A DNA stretch of 64,000 bases. Origin: Nematopogon swammerdamellus (lineage: Eukaryota; Arthropoda; Insecta; Lepidoptera; Adelidae). A program made the translations under genes and the position numbers. Positions 21,011 to 32,022 of this stretch are shown here, one piece after another. The DNA is taken from NCBI GenBank assembly GCA_946902875.1, contig OX336338.1:6253971-6317970 (forward strand), in the 5' to 3' direction. The notes beneath the pieces were generated by a model that saw only the letters and a program-made list of their open reading frames with translations, was not told where the DNA came from and did not search any database. How positions within the stretch are numbered: the stretch's first letter is position 1; each line of letters starts with the position of its first letter.

Positions 21011-21965
21011 AAAAACTAATTGTAAAAACTTCTTGCCTGGGACGACCCCACCGAGCTTCCGCCACGCGCGCGGACCCTTCTCCCTTCGCCGCTAGCGGCG
21101 CAGCGACCCGCACGGTTGGAGGCACCGTGCCGGCATCACCACCGCCGCCACTCGGCGCCCCTGGTACTACTCCACCCAACTCGACATGCCTGGTAACAGT
21201 AGCGGCTGCAGACCATCCGGGACGCGACCTGCGTGATGGAGAGCAGGCTCTGCAGCGACGGCCGGCCGCCGCCGCGCTCGACTTCGACGCCGCCGCCGCC
21301 ACCGCTCGCCCGCAGCAGCACTGCCTCCGCTCACCGCGTCGCCCAGCCTCCCCGCGCCCGGGTCGTCCAATACGAGAGCCGCCTTTCTTCTCGAACACCA
21401 CACGCACGCCACACCACCCAGCTCCACGCCGCCGGTGCATTTCATCGACGGCGAAGATGGAGCGTTGACGTCGGCCGAGCCACAACATCTACGGTGAGGG
21501 CGACGTCCACCACCGGCCAGCTTGGGGTCATCGGGACCTCACGTCCCGTCTAGTGCCCCTGCTACCGGTGGTGCTGTGCGAACATCAGGCGACGCGCGCG
21601 CGAAGACGAAGAAGTTTAAAAGAGCTGCGCGACGACGACGTCGCCGTGCAGTCCGGCGGATACGGAGCTCTCCGAGATGGGGGTGGTGGTGGCCTACGTG
21701 TCTAGTACCACCACCTATCGCTCGTAGCTTGCCTCGCGTCGTCTCGGAGAGCTCCGTAGCCGCGGCCTGCACCCGCCGGCGTGCTTGGAGGCTTGCCTCC
21801 CGCCGCCGGCGGTATTCCGTTTATTATTTTTATATTAATTTTGAGTATATGTGGTGTATTTTTATAATCTGTGTATTTAAAATTAATGTAAATATGTGAA
21901 TGTGATAATAAAAGAATAATAATAAGGGTTATATATAAAGAAATATTAAGAATAAAATAGTTAAC
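21011..21965. mobile_element. GC-rich segment with LINE-type 3' UTR
   Basis: 21030-21800 is strongly GC-rich with long overlapping frames on both strands (up to 159 codons, 21009-21488 -), a composition effect; no domain was recognised. The end (CCGCCGCCGGCGGTATTCCG, then an AT-rich stretch with TTTATATTAATTTTGAG and AATAAAAGAATAAT) parallels the LINE 3' UTR at 20890-21005. A second rearranged copy of the same LINE, with its GC-rich 5' part joined to the 3' end, is the best explanation but not proven. Confidence 0.4.
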
Positions 21966-22009
21966 AATTAATATTATTATGCGATGATTGAATTGGATGC
22001 GGTTTTATT

Positions 22010-22100
22010 TATATATATATTTTTTTATGGAACTGACACGGTTGGCCACATCACCTACAACATCCGCGATGTCAGCCCATAACACAGGGTGAACTGGAAA
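22010..22100 (-). mobile_element. SINE 3' tail fragment
   Basis: T-rich start (poly(A) on the minus strand), GACACGGTTGGCCACATCAC, CGCGATGTCAGCCCATAACA. Only the last 75 bases of the SINE body are present. Confidence 0.75.
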
Positions 22101-22124
22101 AATTAGATGCTTTTATTATTAGAA

Positions 22125-22620
22125 AGATGGTTTAATCGGGATGGTTCTCAGCTATATTTAATGAAGATCAGATCAGCCGATTCGAAGATCATCAGCACTT
22201 TTCCTATTGCATCTCTTAAAAAGCTTGAAATAAAAGTTAAATTACAAATTTGAAAAACCCCCGAAACATCAACAACCCTTTGTAAGTCAAAAATAATTTC
22301 CGTTTAGTTACTTAAAGGCGTCGGGGAAGCGCTGAGCAAGTAAAATAAAATTCAGAGCTGCGTGGTTCGTCGACGACGTCACCGAGTGAGTGACCCGAAC
22401 GCGGGCAGACGCGTGAGGGCATACGTCGTTGACGGTTGTGTCCATTTAGCAAATTTTTCAAATTAAATTACTTGGGACTTGGATTTGGATGGCAAGAACC
22501 TATTCTGTTTGGAGTTTTTTTTTATTGACTTAGCAGTCTCGCTACGCATTTAAGTAAGTAAACGGAAATTATTTTTGAATTTTTAAGGGTCGTTGATGTG
22601 TCGGGGTTTTTTTTAAGTAA
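22125..22620. mobile_element. element with inverted arms (CCCCGA family), copy 1
   Basis: Arm 1 (about 22254-22338: AAAACCCCCGA...AAAAATAATTTCCGTTTAG) and arm 2 (about 22540-22612: AAACGGAAATTATTTTTGAA...GTCGGGGTTTT) are inverted copies. The centre contains a GC-rich block (about 22365-22440). The same arrangement, better preserved, is at 58320-58560. Confidence 0.65.
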
Positions 22621-22844
22621 TACAGCAGTTTTACAGTAAAATAAGTATGAATAATTCGGTAGCGCTGAGATTTTAAGACTATCATCGTCAAATTGGTGAA
22701 TTGCGTTTCGGAAATAATCATAGGCTCTTTAATTTTAGCACGCTCGCTCGAGTGGGGATGATTTAGGCAATGTTTGTACGCTACGCTACCTGTTCTCAGA
22801 TATAACATGGTTAGGTTGTTATTAAGATTGGACCTTTTTTTTAT

Positions 22845-23165
22845 GGAAACTGACACGGTTGGCTACGTCACCTATAACATCCATGATGTCAGCCCATAAC
22901 ACCGGGTGAACTTGGTGCCACGTCAATGGTTCCCTTCGGTCGTGCCGGCTACACTGAACTGGACGGAAAACACAAACTATTTACATAGCCGTTTCTACCG
23001 ACCTTTCATTCAGTGCAGTGGTATCAACCCGGGTGGGTTCAACCCTACCACCTAGTAATATAAGAAGAGAGTCATATCTCTTAGTCACCTTTACGACATA
23101 CACGGGGTATGTCCGTTGAAAGTACCGGCTCCACACGGTACAAAACGGTGCACGGACCTTTTGCA
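22845..23165 (-). mobile_element. SINE, body with tail
   Basis: From ATGGAAACTGACACGGTTGG through CAGCCCATAACACCGGGTGA, CTACACTGAACTGGACGG, CTTTCATTCAGTGCAG and ACCACCTAGTAATATAAG to CCACACGGTA. Almost full length, ending near the CCGTGTGG head seen at about 43620 and 60195. Confidence 0.8.
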
Positions 23166-23440
23166 ATTTAGTAACAAATGATACTCGCGTCTACGATCCA
23201 CCGCGTCTCACTTACCCGCGCAACCCCCGCATTAGGCTCAATTCCAAAATGTCCAATCTCAATAAAGTTGTTCCATGCCACCACCCTGTACCACCACAGT
23301 ACTAGCTAAGCCACCGTCACCGCATCTCCTCCTCCGCCGCCCCAACAGCTCGCCCAGCCGGTGATCTATCGCATGAAAGGGAAACTAAATAAAAATTGGT
23401 AACCAAACAGTACTAATAAAACCGTTTAAAAAAACACGAA
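23166..23440. other. spacer
   Basis: Balanced composition with CCACC-rich stretches at about 23275-23345; nothing recognised. Confidence 0.4.
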
Positions 23441-24250
23441 ACCAAGATGGCGTTCGTAGTGAGCGACGCGACGCTTCAGCGCAGCGGTGACGACACGCTT
23501 CGTTTGTCACGTGACGTGCGCCGCCCAGGCCCAGCGATAACACGCCCTTTTATATACCTGTGTGTACTATATTTAAGTATACACGCACTGCGCGCCCCAC
23601 TCGCCGCTTCCGCATCCGCCCGCCGCCGCCTGCGCCTCCGCCACCGCCGCCGCTGTGGTATTTACACTTACAAACTTTCACATTTTATGTAAAAATTGTT
23701 AGGAATGTTTTTTGGAGTATTTGTGGGGGTGGGGAATCACTTTATTACCCGATTCATTTACGGTGTGGCTCGACCCTCGCACCCGCCCCGCCCGGCCGTC
23801 GCGCGCGATTATACGCGTTATAAGCCACCGCGGTAGCTTATAAAGCCCGCCGCGCCACGGCTGCGTTCGGTTTAGAGTTTCAGGGGGGAGCGGTGAAAAT
23901 ATTGCTCGCCGCAGTGCCGGGCCGGGGCGGCAGGTGGATGCGGTGGAGCGCCCGCCCACAGCTGTTGCGATTAGGCGTTTTTATGCGTGAACCAGACCAA
24001 TTACTTTTCCGATAGCATGTTCGGAGAGGGCCATCTATGTACGACATAGCTATCGTGAATATTACGAGTCACGTATGCGGTTGGCCGTAATAGGCGAGTT
24101 GCCGGCTCTGTAATGTGTTTTTGGCGTGCGGCAACAGAGGGCCGGCCTATCTGATACTTACCTACTCGTTGGTGGCGCCCCGCCGCTATGCCGCGGCGGC
24201 GTGCGGAGCGCGGCGGCAGCTCCGAACCTCGAGGTCCTATCGGTCTATAC
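23441..24250. promoter_or_regulatory. CpG-rich region with TATA-like motif, possible promoter
   Basis: Long CpG-rich island-like region. TATAAAG at 23838-23844 is followed 40 bases later by TTTCAGG, similar to an insect initiator, and then by GGCGGCAG|GTGGAT at about 23933, which could be a splice donor. This would fit a non-coding or short first exon of a + strand gene, for instance an alternative 5' end of the Iroquois gene 11 kb downstream. It is inference from short motifs; the reading frames here have no recognisable protein. Confidence 0.2.
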
Positions 24251-25069
24251 TCATATCGTCGGAAAGCTAGCGTGCACGCCGCCCAATTATGTTACAACGT
24301 ATAATTAGCTTTATCTGACACCATTATTTAGTCCAATTGTTAAGGGACGTGCCCAAAAGAGCACATCCAAATACACAGATTTAACGACGAGTCAGTAATT
24401 AACTAGATGTTGCGAGTTCACACGATTGTACGGCTTGAAGATTCCATAAATTCTTTAGAGTTATTATGAATGTTGATATAAAATATCTATATTAATTAAA
24501 ACACGTATATAATTAACATTTACATAATTTTCTCAACAGACATCATTAATGCCAAATTAACATTTTGGCTATACCTAGTGAAAACGCAAGATACGAGGTC
24601 ATAAAAAAATCAAATTACTCATAAGTAGAAACCTCCAACTGTGGCTTACAGCTTATCCCCTTCTCAAATGTTACCTACTCGCCTGGCTCTTAATGAACAG
24701 TAAACAGGATCAGATTCAGATTCAGATGTATCCCTTTAGTTTTAACTAGCGCCATTTGCAAAATACATGAGGGATTGAAAATATAAGCAAAGATTTTACG
24801 TATCTGCATTACATTATTACATTATAGAAGTACAATATAAAATATTACATTATAGAAGACAAGCTCCTTGCAAATTGTGTAAAGGAATCCTTTAAGTAAG
24901 ACCTCGTTATTTTCAACCTTTGTTACATTCACTTGCCCAGTTGCTACAACTAAAACAAATTGCCTGCCTACTAACGGCGATAGATAGCGAGTTCTCGGGC
25001 AACGGGTGCCGGTAGACGGGCGAACTAGGCACGAAACCTCACAACTCTAGTCTAGCTCGTGTTGAATTT
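24251..25069. other. AT-rich spacer
   Basis: Nothing recognised apart from a short local duplication (ATTACATTATAGAAG at about 24818 and 24844). Confidence 0.45.
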
Positions 25070-25140
25070 TAAAACCGGCCAACTGCAAGTAGGACTTGAG
25101 CACGGAGGCTTCCGTACCACCAAATAATTGGTCGACTTTT
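25070..25140 (+). mobile_element. 5' fragment of short ACGGAACCCTAAAA-type element
   Basis: AAAACCGGCCAACTGCAAGT and GAGCACGGAGGCTTCCGTAC match the start of the 15316 element with several changes. Confidence 0.5.
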
Positions 25141-25297
25141 AATATCTGTTGTTTTACTATAGACTTTTCTTTCACTATAAACACACAAACTTTGATGATT
25201 GCATATATTAAGTACCTACCGTTTTTACAATAGAGCAAAAAGAAAAGACAAAAATTTCAGTTATAATAATTATTAATGAAATGAAGGGAAGTACTGA

Positions 25298-25382
25298 CAT
25301 GGCACCTAGTTCACCCGGTGTTATGGGCTGACATCACGGATGTTGTATGTAGACAATCGCGTCAGTTTCCATAAAAAAAAAT
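25298..25382 (+). mobile_element. SINE 3' tail fragment
   Basis: GTTCACCCGGTGTTATGGGC, GACATCACGGATGTTGTA and a CCATAAAAAAAAA tail match the 3' end of the SINE family. Confidence 0.75.
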
Positions 25383-25790
25383 GACGGACATTTTGCAAAT
25401 ACTATCTTTGAAAGTGAAAATATGATATGAAAATGAATGAGGATTAAACTCAGTAATTTCGTCATCGGTAATTTGTATGCTGTGCCAGTGACCGTCACCG
25501 GCACAGTAGACAAATTATTTGAATGTAGTTATTCGATAGATAGAAGAGGTCTGAGCCCCTAAAAAAAACTAAAAAAATTGTGCGGTGCTGCCCGATAGAT
25601 AAGCAGAGAGAAAGAGGTAGAAGTTAAGGTAGATATAGGAGAGCGAGAGAAAAAAAAGTATACCTAACTTCTAACGCGCGTACACGTACACGCAAATTTT
25701 TTTTTTGTGATATACTACAAGTTAACGATTTTAGTTTTTTTTATTTCGGTATTAACGACCTTGCTTCTTGACAAATTTCATGACTACAGG
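25383..25790. other. spacer, nothing recognised
   Basis: AT-rich with A- and T-tracts; no gene or repeat recognised. Confidence 0.4.
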
Positions 25791-26101
25791 TCAACCGGAA
25801 GTTTTATAGCCTATACCCTATAGGTTTTTATGAGCGAGTTTGCGAGTGTCAAAATATGTCACATAAATGTCCGTATCTTTTGATGTTTGTCAAATGCCGT
25901 ATAGTTTTCTATTCGCGTTGAATGTGTATACACCTCCAGGGGACCCTAGAGCTAAGTATTTGATATCAATTTCAACTTGATACCTTCACCCGTCCACAGA
26001 AAAAGGGTCTTGAGTCTTGACAGACGGACAGATGGACGGACGGACAACGAAGCAGTTCTGTAAGGGTTCCGTTTTTTTTTCCTTTTGAGGTACGGTACCC
26101 G
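25790..26101 (+). mobile_element. 3' part of a GGTTCCGTTTTT/GGTACGGTACCC element
   Basis: Ends with a (GACGGACA)n tract, CTGTAAGGGTTCCGTTTTT and TTTTGAGGTACGGTACCCG, the terminal pattern also seen at 31950-32022 and 56795-56886. It abuts the next element at 26102. Confidence 0.55.
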
Positions 26102-26440
26102 AAAAATTCGGCCAAGCGCGAGTTTAACTCACGCACGGAGGGTTCCGTAGATTCGCTATACCATAACTGTGAAAAAACCATATCCTTCTATAGTCTGTCT
26201 GCAATGAAAACTACCTGTGGTGCCATATATTATTTAGTAGCGTGAATATATACCCGATTCTTAGCACGGTTGTTTATTGGGACCCCCTTAATTTTTTACT
26301 TTTTGCTTAGTTCGCATATTATCCGCCAATATTACACATATTATATTAAAATTTCAACCGGCTTCCTATCACGGTCCCTCGGACGGACAGACGGACAGTA
26401 GGCTTAGTAATAGGCATCCGTATGGATACGGAACCCTAAG
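26102..26440 (+). mobile_element. short ACGGAACCCTAAAA-type DNA element, diverged
   Basis: Starts TTCGGCCAAGCGCGAGTTTA and ends GGATACGGAACCCTAAGA. Internal hallmarks (ACACATATTATATTAAAATTTC, GGACGGACAGACGG-type tract, GTAGGCTTAGTAATAGGC) fit the 15316 family. Confidence 0.65.
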
Positions 26441-26489
26441 AACAATATTCAGCAGGAGCGATGTGAGGTGAAGCTCTACATATACAATC

Positions 26490-26890
26490 TTAAGCGGCGG
26501 GTGGCCGAGTGGTTTGGGCATCGGCTTCTCATGCGAGAGGTCCGAGGTTCGAATCCGGTCGGCGTGTACCAATGAGCTTTTTCTGACGAAAATATTTACA
26601 TGCATACCTACACATGCTGCTTCACCGTTCGGAACTGGTGTAAAACTGCAGGTCCCTTCCCTTGCCCCTTACTAGGTGGTAGGCTCAAATTGTAACCGAC
26701 TGGGTTGGTGCCACCGTACTGGATGTAAGATGGCCGCATAGTAGCCTCGGTTGTGTTCTCCTCTAGTCCAGTATAGCCAGCGATCAGGGAAGTCTCCGGT
26801 ATGGCACCTACCTTCTCGGAGCTGATGTTGGCTGGTCGGAGCATGTGCTTTGGCCCCTCCGAACCCACCTATACCTGATTACATAGAAAT
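26490..26890 (+). mobile_element. tRNA-derived SINE with AGTCCAGTATAGCCAGC tail
   Basis: The head has A box GTGGCCGAGTGG (26501-26512) and a perfect B box GGTTCGAATCC (26546-26556), typical RNA polymerase III promoter elements. No acceptor stem pairs, so it is a SINE head rather than a tRNA gene. The body has ACTAGGTGGTAGGCTCAAAT and TGGTGCCACCGTACTGGATG, and the tail AGTCCAGTATAGCCAGCGAT...CTACCTTCTCGGAG. The body resembles the other SINEs, but the tail differs from the poly(A) family; the tail also occurs at 34745-34975 and 40590-40830. Confidence 0.75.
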
Positions 26891-27462
26891 AAAACATCCT
26901 GGGAGACCGACGGACGACCCAGTCAAAGATGTGGATACGCGGATGCGCATGAGTGCCTTACGCGCGGTACGACTGCCGCCCCGCCCCGACCCGCCCCGCC
27001 CCGCCGCGGCAGGCGGCGGCCGACACTTTATCCATGTCGAGATAATAATACAAGAGCATGGGACTCGACGTCAAAGGGCTCCGATAATAACATCCGACGC
27101 CTCGGCGACAAACGCACGCAGGTGGAAAAACACAACAATTCAGCTGTGAGGTAGGTACAGTCGCACGCACGGCCAACTCTCGAAATGTAACTCGAGCCGC
27201 TTGGTGTCACTCGTCTTCTCGAGAAATACTATATTTTAAAGGTTTTTGCCCTTTTTATTAGACATCCCTAACCTGCGACGAAAAATCGATCAGGTGACCG
27301 TACGTCTGTCGGTGCGCGGGACGCGCGGAGTACGCAGCGGTGCGGATAAACGGGACACTTGTTTGGGGCATGAAGCAACAGCGCATACGCACTCGCCTCG
27401 TGTGCAAGAAGCGAATGCCTACGGAACCCTCTCTCTGCGTGTTTTTTTTATGTTGTTTTATT
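26891..27462. other. spacer with CpG-rich patch
   Basis: GC-rich patch at about 26965-27020 (CCGCCCCG repeats). The overlapping frames there lack recognisable domains. No gene is supported. Confidence 0.4.
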
Positions 27463-27705
27463 TTTTTTTATGGAAACTGACAGGGTAGGCTACATCACCT
27501 ACATCATCCGTGATGTCAGCCCATAACACCGGGTGAACTAGGTGCCATGTCAGTGCTTCCCTTCGGTCGTGCCGGCTACACTGAACTGGACGGAAAACAC
27601 AAACAATTTACATAGCCGTTTCGACCGACGTTTCATTCAGTGCGGTTGTACGAACCCGGGCGGGTTGAACTCTACCACCTAGTAAGGTAAGAAGGGAAGG
27701 GACCT
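27463..27705 (-). mobile_element. SINE, body with tail
   Basis: T-rich start, then GAAACTGACAGGGTAGGCTA, CAGCCCATAACACCGGGTGA, GGCTACACTGAACTGGACGG, CATTCAGTGCGGTTGTACGA and CTACCACCTAGTAAGG. It lies head-to-head with the copy at 27775-27995, so the pair can form a long hairpin. Confidence 0.8.
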
Positions 27706-27774
27706 ACAGTTTTATTGTATACAGTGTATTACTTCAGCGTATGTATATTTATACATGCGTATAATATTTTTTCC

Positions 27775-27995
27775 ATAAAAAAAAATTACACTGTGACAGG
27801 GCTCAACCCGCCCGGGTTGATACCACCGCACTGTCGAAACGGCTATGTTAAATAGTTTGTGTTTTCCGTCCAGTTCAGTGTAGCCGGCACGATCGAAAGG
27901 AAACACTGACGTGGCACCAAGTTCACCCGGTGTTATGGGCTGACATCACGGATGTTGTAGGTGATGTAGCCAACCGTATCAGTTTCCATAAAAAG
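27775..27995 (+). mobile_element. SINE, body with tail
   Basis: CCCGGGTTGATACCACCGCA, GAAACGGCTATG, CCAGTTCAGTGTAGCCGGCA, CACCCGGTGTTATGGGCTGA, GGATGTTGTAGGTGATGTAG, then CCATAAAAAG. The head is absent. Confidence 0.8.
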
Positions 27996-28731
27996 AATGT
28001 GCTGTCTCTATTATTAACATCACGCCGGACACCCAGCAGTCACATCGTAAAAGACGACCATACGAAAAGTATAATTAGGTACCTACATAGAAGTTTTCCG
28101 CGGTGATGAGCCGCTTCGCCGCCCGCCCTCACTTCACGTCCGCGCCGCGCCTCCTCCGCCCCGCTCCGCCGCGCCCCGCCCAAATATCGCTCTATTTGAG
28201 GCTACATTAACTGAATTGCGGCAATCGTACACACGGCCACCGAAATAATGCGAGCCTCCCTAATCCGCATTCGTTTTCATTTGCGGGGAGTAAAATTTAA
28301 ATGTAAAAATTTACATTTGCGAGCGAGCGTAGCGCGCGCGCGGGGGTGCGGAGGGTGGCGGCGCGGTGGGGTAGGCGGGCGAACGTTGCGATGCGATGTT
28401 ATTGCGAGGTGGTGCGGCTGTTTCGGCATGATTTCGTTTTGTTTATTTTGTTTGTATGATGTTGCAGAGTGTCGAGAGCCGCGTCGACCAGTTGTGGCTT
28501 TATTACAATGTTAACGACTCCATCGCGTCCCCGGCCCACACATCCACCTGCCCTCGGCCTATATCTACTCCAACCTATATCTACTCCAATCGCCACAACG
28601 CCCTTGTCCAGTGCAAGTACACACGACCCGCGCTCACTTCACTATCTCACATTACAATTGATTCGGACCCATAATAATCAACATATTCGTTCTTAAATTG
28701 TGTACTCAAAAAACTACGAATGTGCTTTCGA
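27996..28731. other. spacer with CpG-rich patches
   Basis: CpG-rich patches at about 28110-28185 and 28315-28385, separated by AT-rich sequence with the inverted repeat AAATGTAAA-AA-TTTACATTT (about 28298-28317). The frames have no recognised domain. Possibly regulatory; no direct evidence. Confidence 0.4.
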
Positions 28732-29022
28732 AAAAAAAACGGTCAAGTGCGATTCGAACTCGCGTGGAGAGGGTTCCATAACATTCCGTTTTTCGTGAGA
28801 ACTATAAGACTAAGGATTTTCGTTTATTTCGTTTCGGTTTTCCTGATAACTATATAAGAGAAGCCCTATATTTTCTATTTTTTTTTTAATTTAGACGCAG
28901 TAGTTTTGGAGGTATTGTGGTATATATTTTTGTATATTTTCTATAATATATTATATTATATATATATTATATAATATTTATATTTTTTTAGAGCCTTCTC
29001 CATAGATACTTCAAATGATGCA
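28732..29022 (+). mobile_element. 5' part of GTCAAGTGCGA-type DNA element
   Basis: AAACGGTCAAGTGCGATTCG, GGAGAGGGTTCCATAACATT, TTCGTGAGAACTATAAGAC and, after an AT-rich palindromic stretch (28930-28985), AGAGCCTTCTCCATAGA. The same order is seen in the element at 31497-32022; a third copy enters the window end at 63690. Confidence 0.65.
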
Positions 29023-29129
29023 CTAACAGTAAACGATGAAGCTAGCGTTCAGGCTATGCCTGTGAATCACCACAGCCACACTTCACGCTCTTTTCCGCCT
29101 CTTAGTGCAATCATGGCAGTACAAAGAAG

Positions 29130-29795
29130 CAAGAATAAGGTTCAATAAGCGGTGCACACCATACACCACTATTTAGCATCGACTCAACTAACGTACGAGG
29201 GTTGCACTCCGAATGCCGTCCATAACCATCCATAACATCTGGAGAAGATGAAGCCGACCTTGCTTTGTTTGGCAAGCACAACTTCGATAAGGAGGCCGAC
29301 AGAAGGATTTAATTAGCCTGGACTGCATTTGAGAAACTCCGTCATATCTTCTCACTCACCATCCCACAGTCATTAAAGACGTACATAGTCTTTAATCAGT
29401 GCGTTCTGCCAGTAATGTAGTGCGGAGCTGAAACGTGGACCCTGGCGGTGGGCCTGGTGCACAAATTTAAAGTCGCACAGCGAGCTATGGAAAGACCAAT
29501 GCTCGGCATTTCTTTGATCAATAAAATCCGTAATGAATAAATACCTAAGGTAGTCGACATTGCTAAGAAAATTAACAAGCTGAAGTGGCAGTGGGCTGTC
29601 GCAGACCCGACAACCGAACGTACAAGCAAACGTAGCTTGAGACGCCCGAGGTGGACAGACGACCTGAAAAAGGTAGCCGGGATTGGATGGATGAGAAGAG
29701 CGGAAGACCGCGTGTGGTCTTTAGAGAGGTATGAAGCGGTATCCAGCAGTATACGAGTACCTATACGGGCTGATGATGATGATGGTGAAGTCTTA
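29130..29795 (+). pseudogene. decayed RTE-type LINE, C-terminal coding remnant
   Basis: The + strand gives FNQCVLPVM, then (after a stop) CGAETWTLAVGLVHKFKVAQ, RAMERPMLGISL, KIRNE, KVVDIAKKINKLKWQW, RPRWTDDLKKVAGIGWM and RRAEDRVWSLER. These are the terminal landmarks of RTE-type endonuclease/reverse transcriptase proteins common in insects. It ends in (GAT)n at about 29775-29788. Stops and missing pieces show it is dead. The 236-codon minus-strand frame 29396-30106 over this region is a shadow. Confidence 0.8.
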
Positions 29796-31496
29796 TAACG
29801 AATGTTAGGAATGTGAGTTAATTTAGTACGCAGCTTCACAAATTTGTTTGTGCTGAGTGTAAAGAAAGATTGCACTGAAGTCCGACGTCGACGTTCGACC
29901 CTCGGAGTGTGGAGATGTCCGAAGTGGAAGGGTGATGGCTCGACGTCGGCATATATATTCGGTGACGTCGGTGCGGCTGAACGGTATTCTCGGTCAGATG
30001 TCCCTCGTTCGTAGTCTCTTATACAGCACGGCAGCGATATCGACGCAGAGTGAAATCGGGTGATCGACGTGAAGAAGAGGTAGATGCAAGAAGGTATTCT
30101 CAACAATGAGATCCAAACAGTGACGCTGCTGTAACAATTTGTCTACTATTAGACTAGCAATTTATACATACAGTAGGAGACGTGAGTGAGAAGCATTATG
30201 TGAGCGGAACAAAATAGGAAGTACAACAATCTTCACACGGTGCATGCATGGCGGTAAGGAGACTCAGGGAAGTGTGAAACTGAACAGAGAGACTATGCAC
30301 TCCCTACCGGAGGCAGCTTATGAACGCGCTTTGGTGGAAAGGCGGTAGTCTATGCATAGACTCAGCTCGTTCAGCAGCAATTCCGGCGGAGCTTTGCATT
30401 ATTCAAGAATAGCGGTGCGCGTTTTTGAGTTGAGTTTGAGGTTACGCAAACGCGTGCGACTCGGAGTTCGTTCTTCAGAGGCAGCTGCAGGCGTCGGTAG
30501 AAAAGAGCGGTGCCACTGAAGCAGCTGTTTTTATGCCTCGCTTTTTCTATAGTAATTTCTTCTCGAAGCCTGTGGAACGTTTGGTATAAGAAAAAACTTG
30601 AAAGCTTCCTTCCGTCGGATGGGGTTGCCCGGCGCGAAAACTACGTTTCGCTAAACGGTCGTCGCCTTATTGTTGAATTTGAAACATCAATTTTGTATTT
30701 TGTGTTTTTCCCTACGGCCTCGCCTACGTTGCTGGTGTTGTATGTTTCCACAATAAAGCAGTCAACAAACTAGGTAGGTACTGAAAATAGCAACTGTACC
30801 TACAGTATTCGTGACTCAGCATGCTCAGTAGATTTACAATAGGTATTTTTAACATTGTTATATTTTATTGGCATTTATATATCACAAATAATTTACATTC
30901 AGTTGGTATGCTGTTTTTCTTTTTGTCCATTTTGACAAAATCTATTCAATCAGCTGTCCGCCATAGTGTAATATCGGAACAAACAAACGTGTTGTGGACG
31001 GACGTTGAATTTGCGCAATACGTGAGCACAGAGCGCATTAAAATTTCGAATGTCGAGCACATCCACAACATAAGAAGGGCACACGGCCTGGAGAGCTCTC
31101 CGTCAGAGCGTAGCGGAGCGAAGGGCGGGCGGACTCTTCCGCCCTCGCGCCGCCCCCGCCCGCCCACGCTTCAGCGACGCGGGGGGTGGGAGCAGCGGTA
31201 GTATGGCGTGGCTTTCAACTTTTTTACCTCGTGGCGCAGAGGTTTTCTCTCCCTCGGTGACACGCTGAATCGTCAGGTTTTTCTTCGGATACGGTGAATT
31301 TTATATATCGCAGGGCTTATAGCTCTCTTCGCTCCTACACACCTACCTACCTATCTGCTATGTACACCCACATACATAACTACGAGCTCAATCATTTACG
31401 TGTGCTGTTAGTAATTCCACTTATGTTTCACACGCGGAGTCAAAATTAACCACACAGAAGTAATAGTAAACTTGCTGCCTAATGAGATAAGAATAA
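29796..31496. other. spacer with CpG-rich patch, no gene recognised
   Basis: Balanced composition at 29820-30500, AT-rich later, and a CpG-rich patch at about 31085-31195. A perfect 16-base palindrome (AGTCTATGCATAGACT) lies at 30347-30362. The frames 30510-30773 and 30821-31201 have no recognised domain and are not called. Confidence 0.4.
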
Positions 31497-32022
31497 AAAA
31501 GTGGTCAAGTGCGAGTCGAACTCGCGTGTAGAGGGTTCCGTACCATTCCGTTTTCCGTGAGAACTGTAAGCCTTACGACATTGGTTTTACCTTTTCCTGT
31601 AAACTATAAGAGAGGTATTACCTCTCTATATTACCTATTTTTTTAATTTTACACTCAGTAGTTTCGGAGAAACTGGTAGGGCGAATGCTCGAGTTTTGTC
31701 TGTTTTTCTTTAATATATTTTAAACTATGCATTTTAAAATTAAAAAAATGTATATATTTGTGTTTCTTAAAGCCCTTTCCATTGACAGCTATGACCATGA
31801 TGCACTTGAAAAAAAAATTACTTTCTAATTTGTCCCCCAAATTAGAAATTCGTTCATTTAAGCTATACGTCCGTGATTGGGTCATCAAACTGTGTACATA
31901 TGTACCAAATTTAAACTTTTTTACTCCAGTAGATTCGGAGAAAACAAGGTGTGACAGATAGACAGACGCGATATTGATCCAAAAAGGGTTCGTTTGTTCC
32001 CTTCTTTGAGGTACGGTACCTA
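31497..32022 (+). mobile_element. GTCAAGTGCGA-type DNA element, complete copy
   Basis: Starts AAAAGTGGTCAAGTGCGAGT and ends CTTTGAGGTACGGTACCTAA. Middle landmarks: CCGTTTTCCGTGAGAACTGT, TCCTGTAAACTATAAGAGAG, AGCCCTTTCCATTGACAGC, ATACGTCCGTGATTGGGTCA. The copy at 63690-64000 shares them in order. Non-coding. Confidence 0.7.

Noticed and set aside
21009..21488. 159-codon antisense frame in GC-rich DNA
   Set aside because: Arg/Gly/Ala-rich with overlapping long frames in several phases on both strands, no domain; a composition effect within a LINE-derived region.
26494..26570. tRNA gene
   Set aside because: Good A and B boxes, but the acceptor stem does not pair and a SINE body follows directly.
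29396..30106. 236-codon antisense frame
   Set aside because: Its first half lies opposite the RTE coding remnant (plus strand), whose landmarks are clear; the antisense frame is a shadow.
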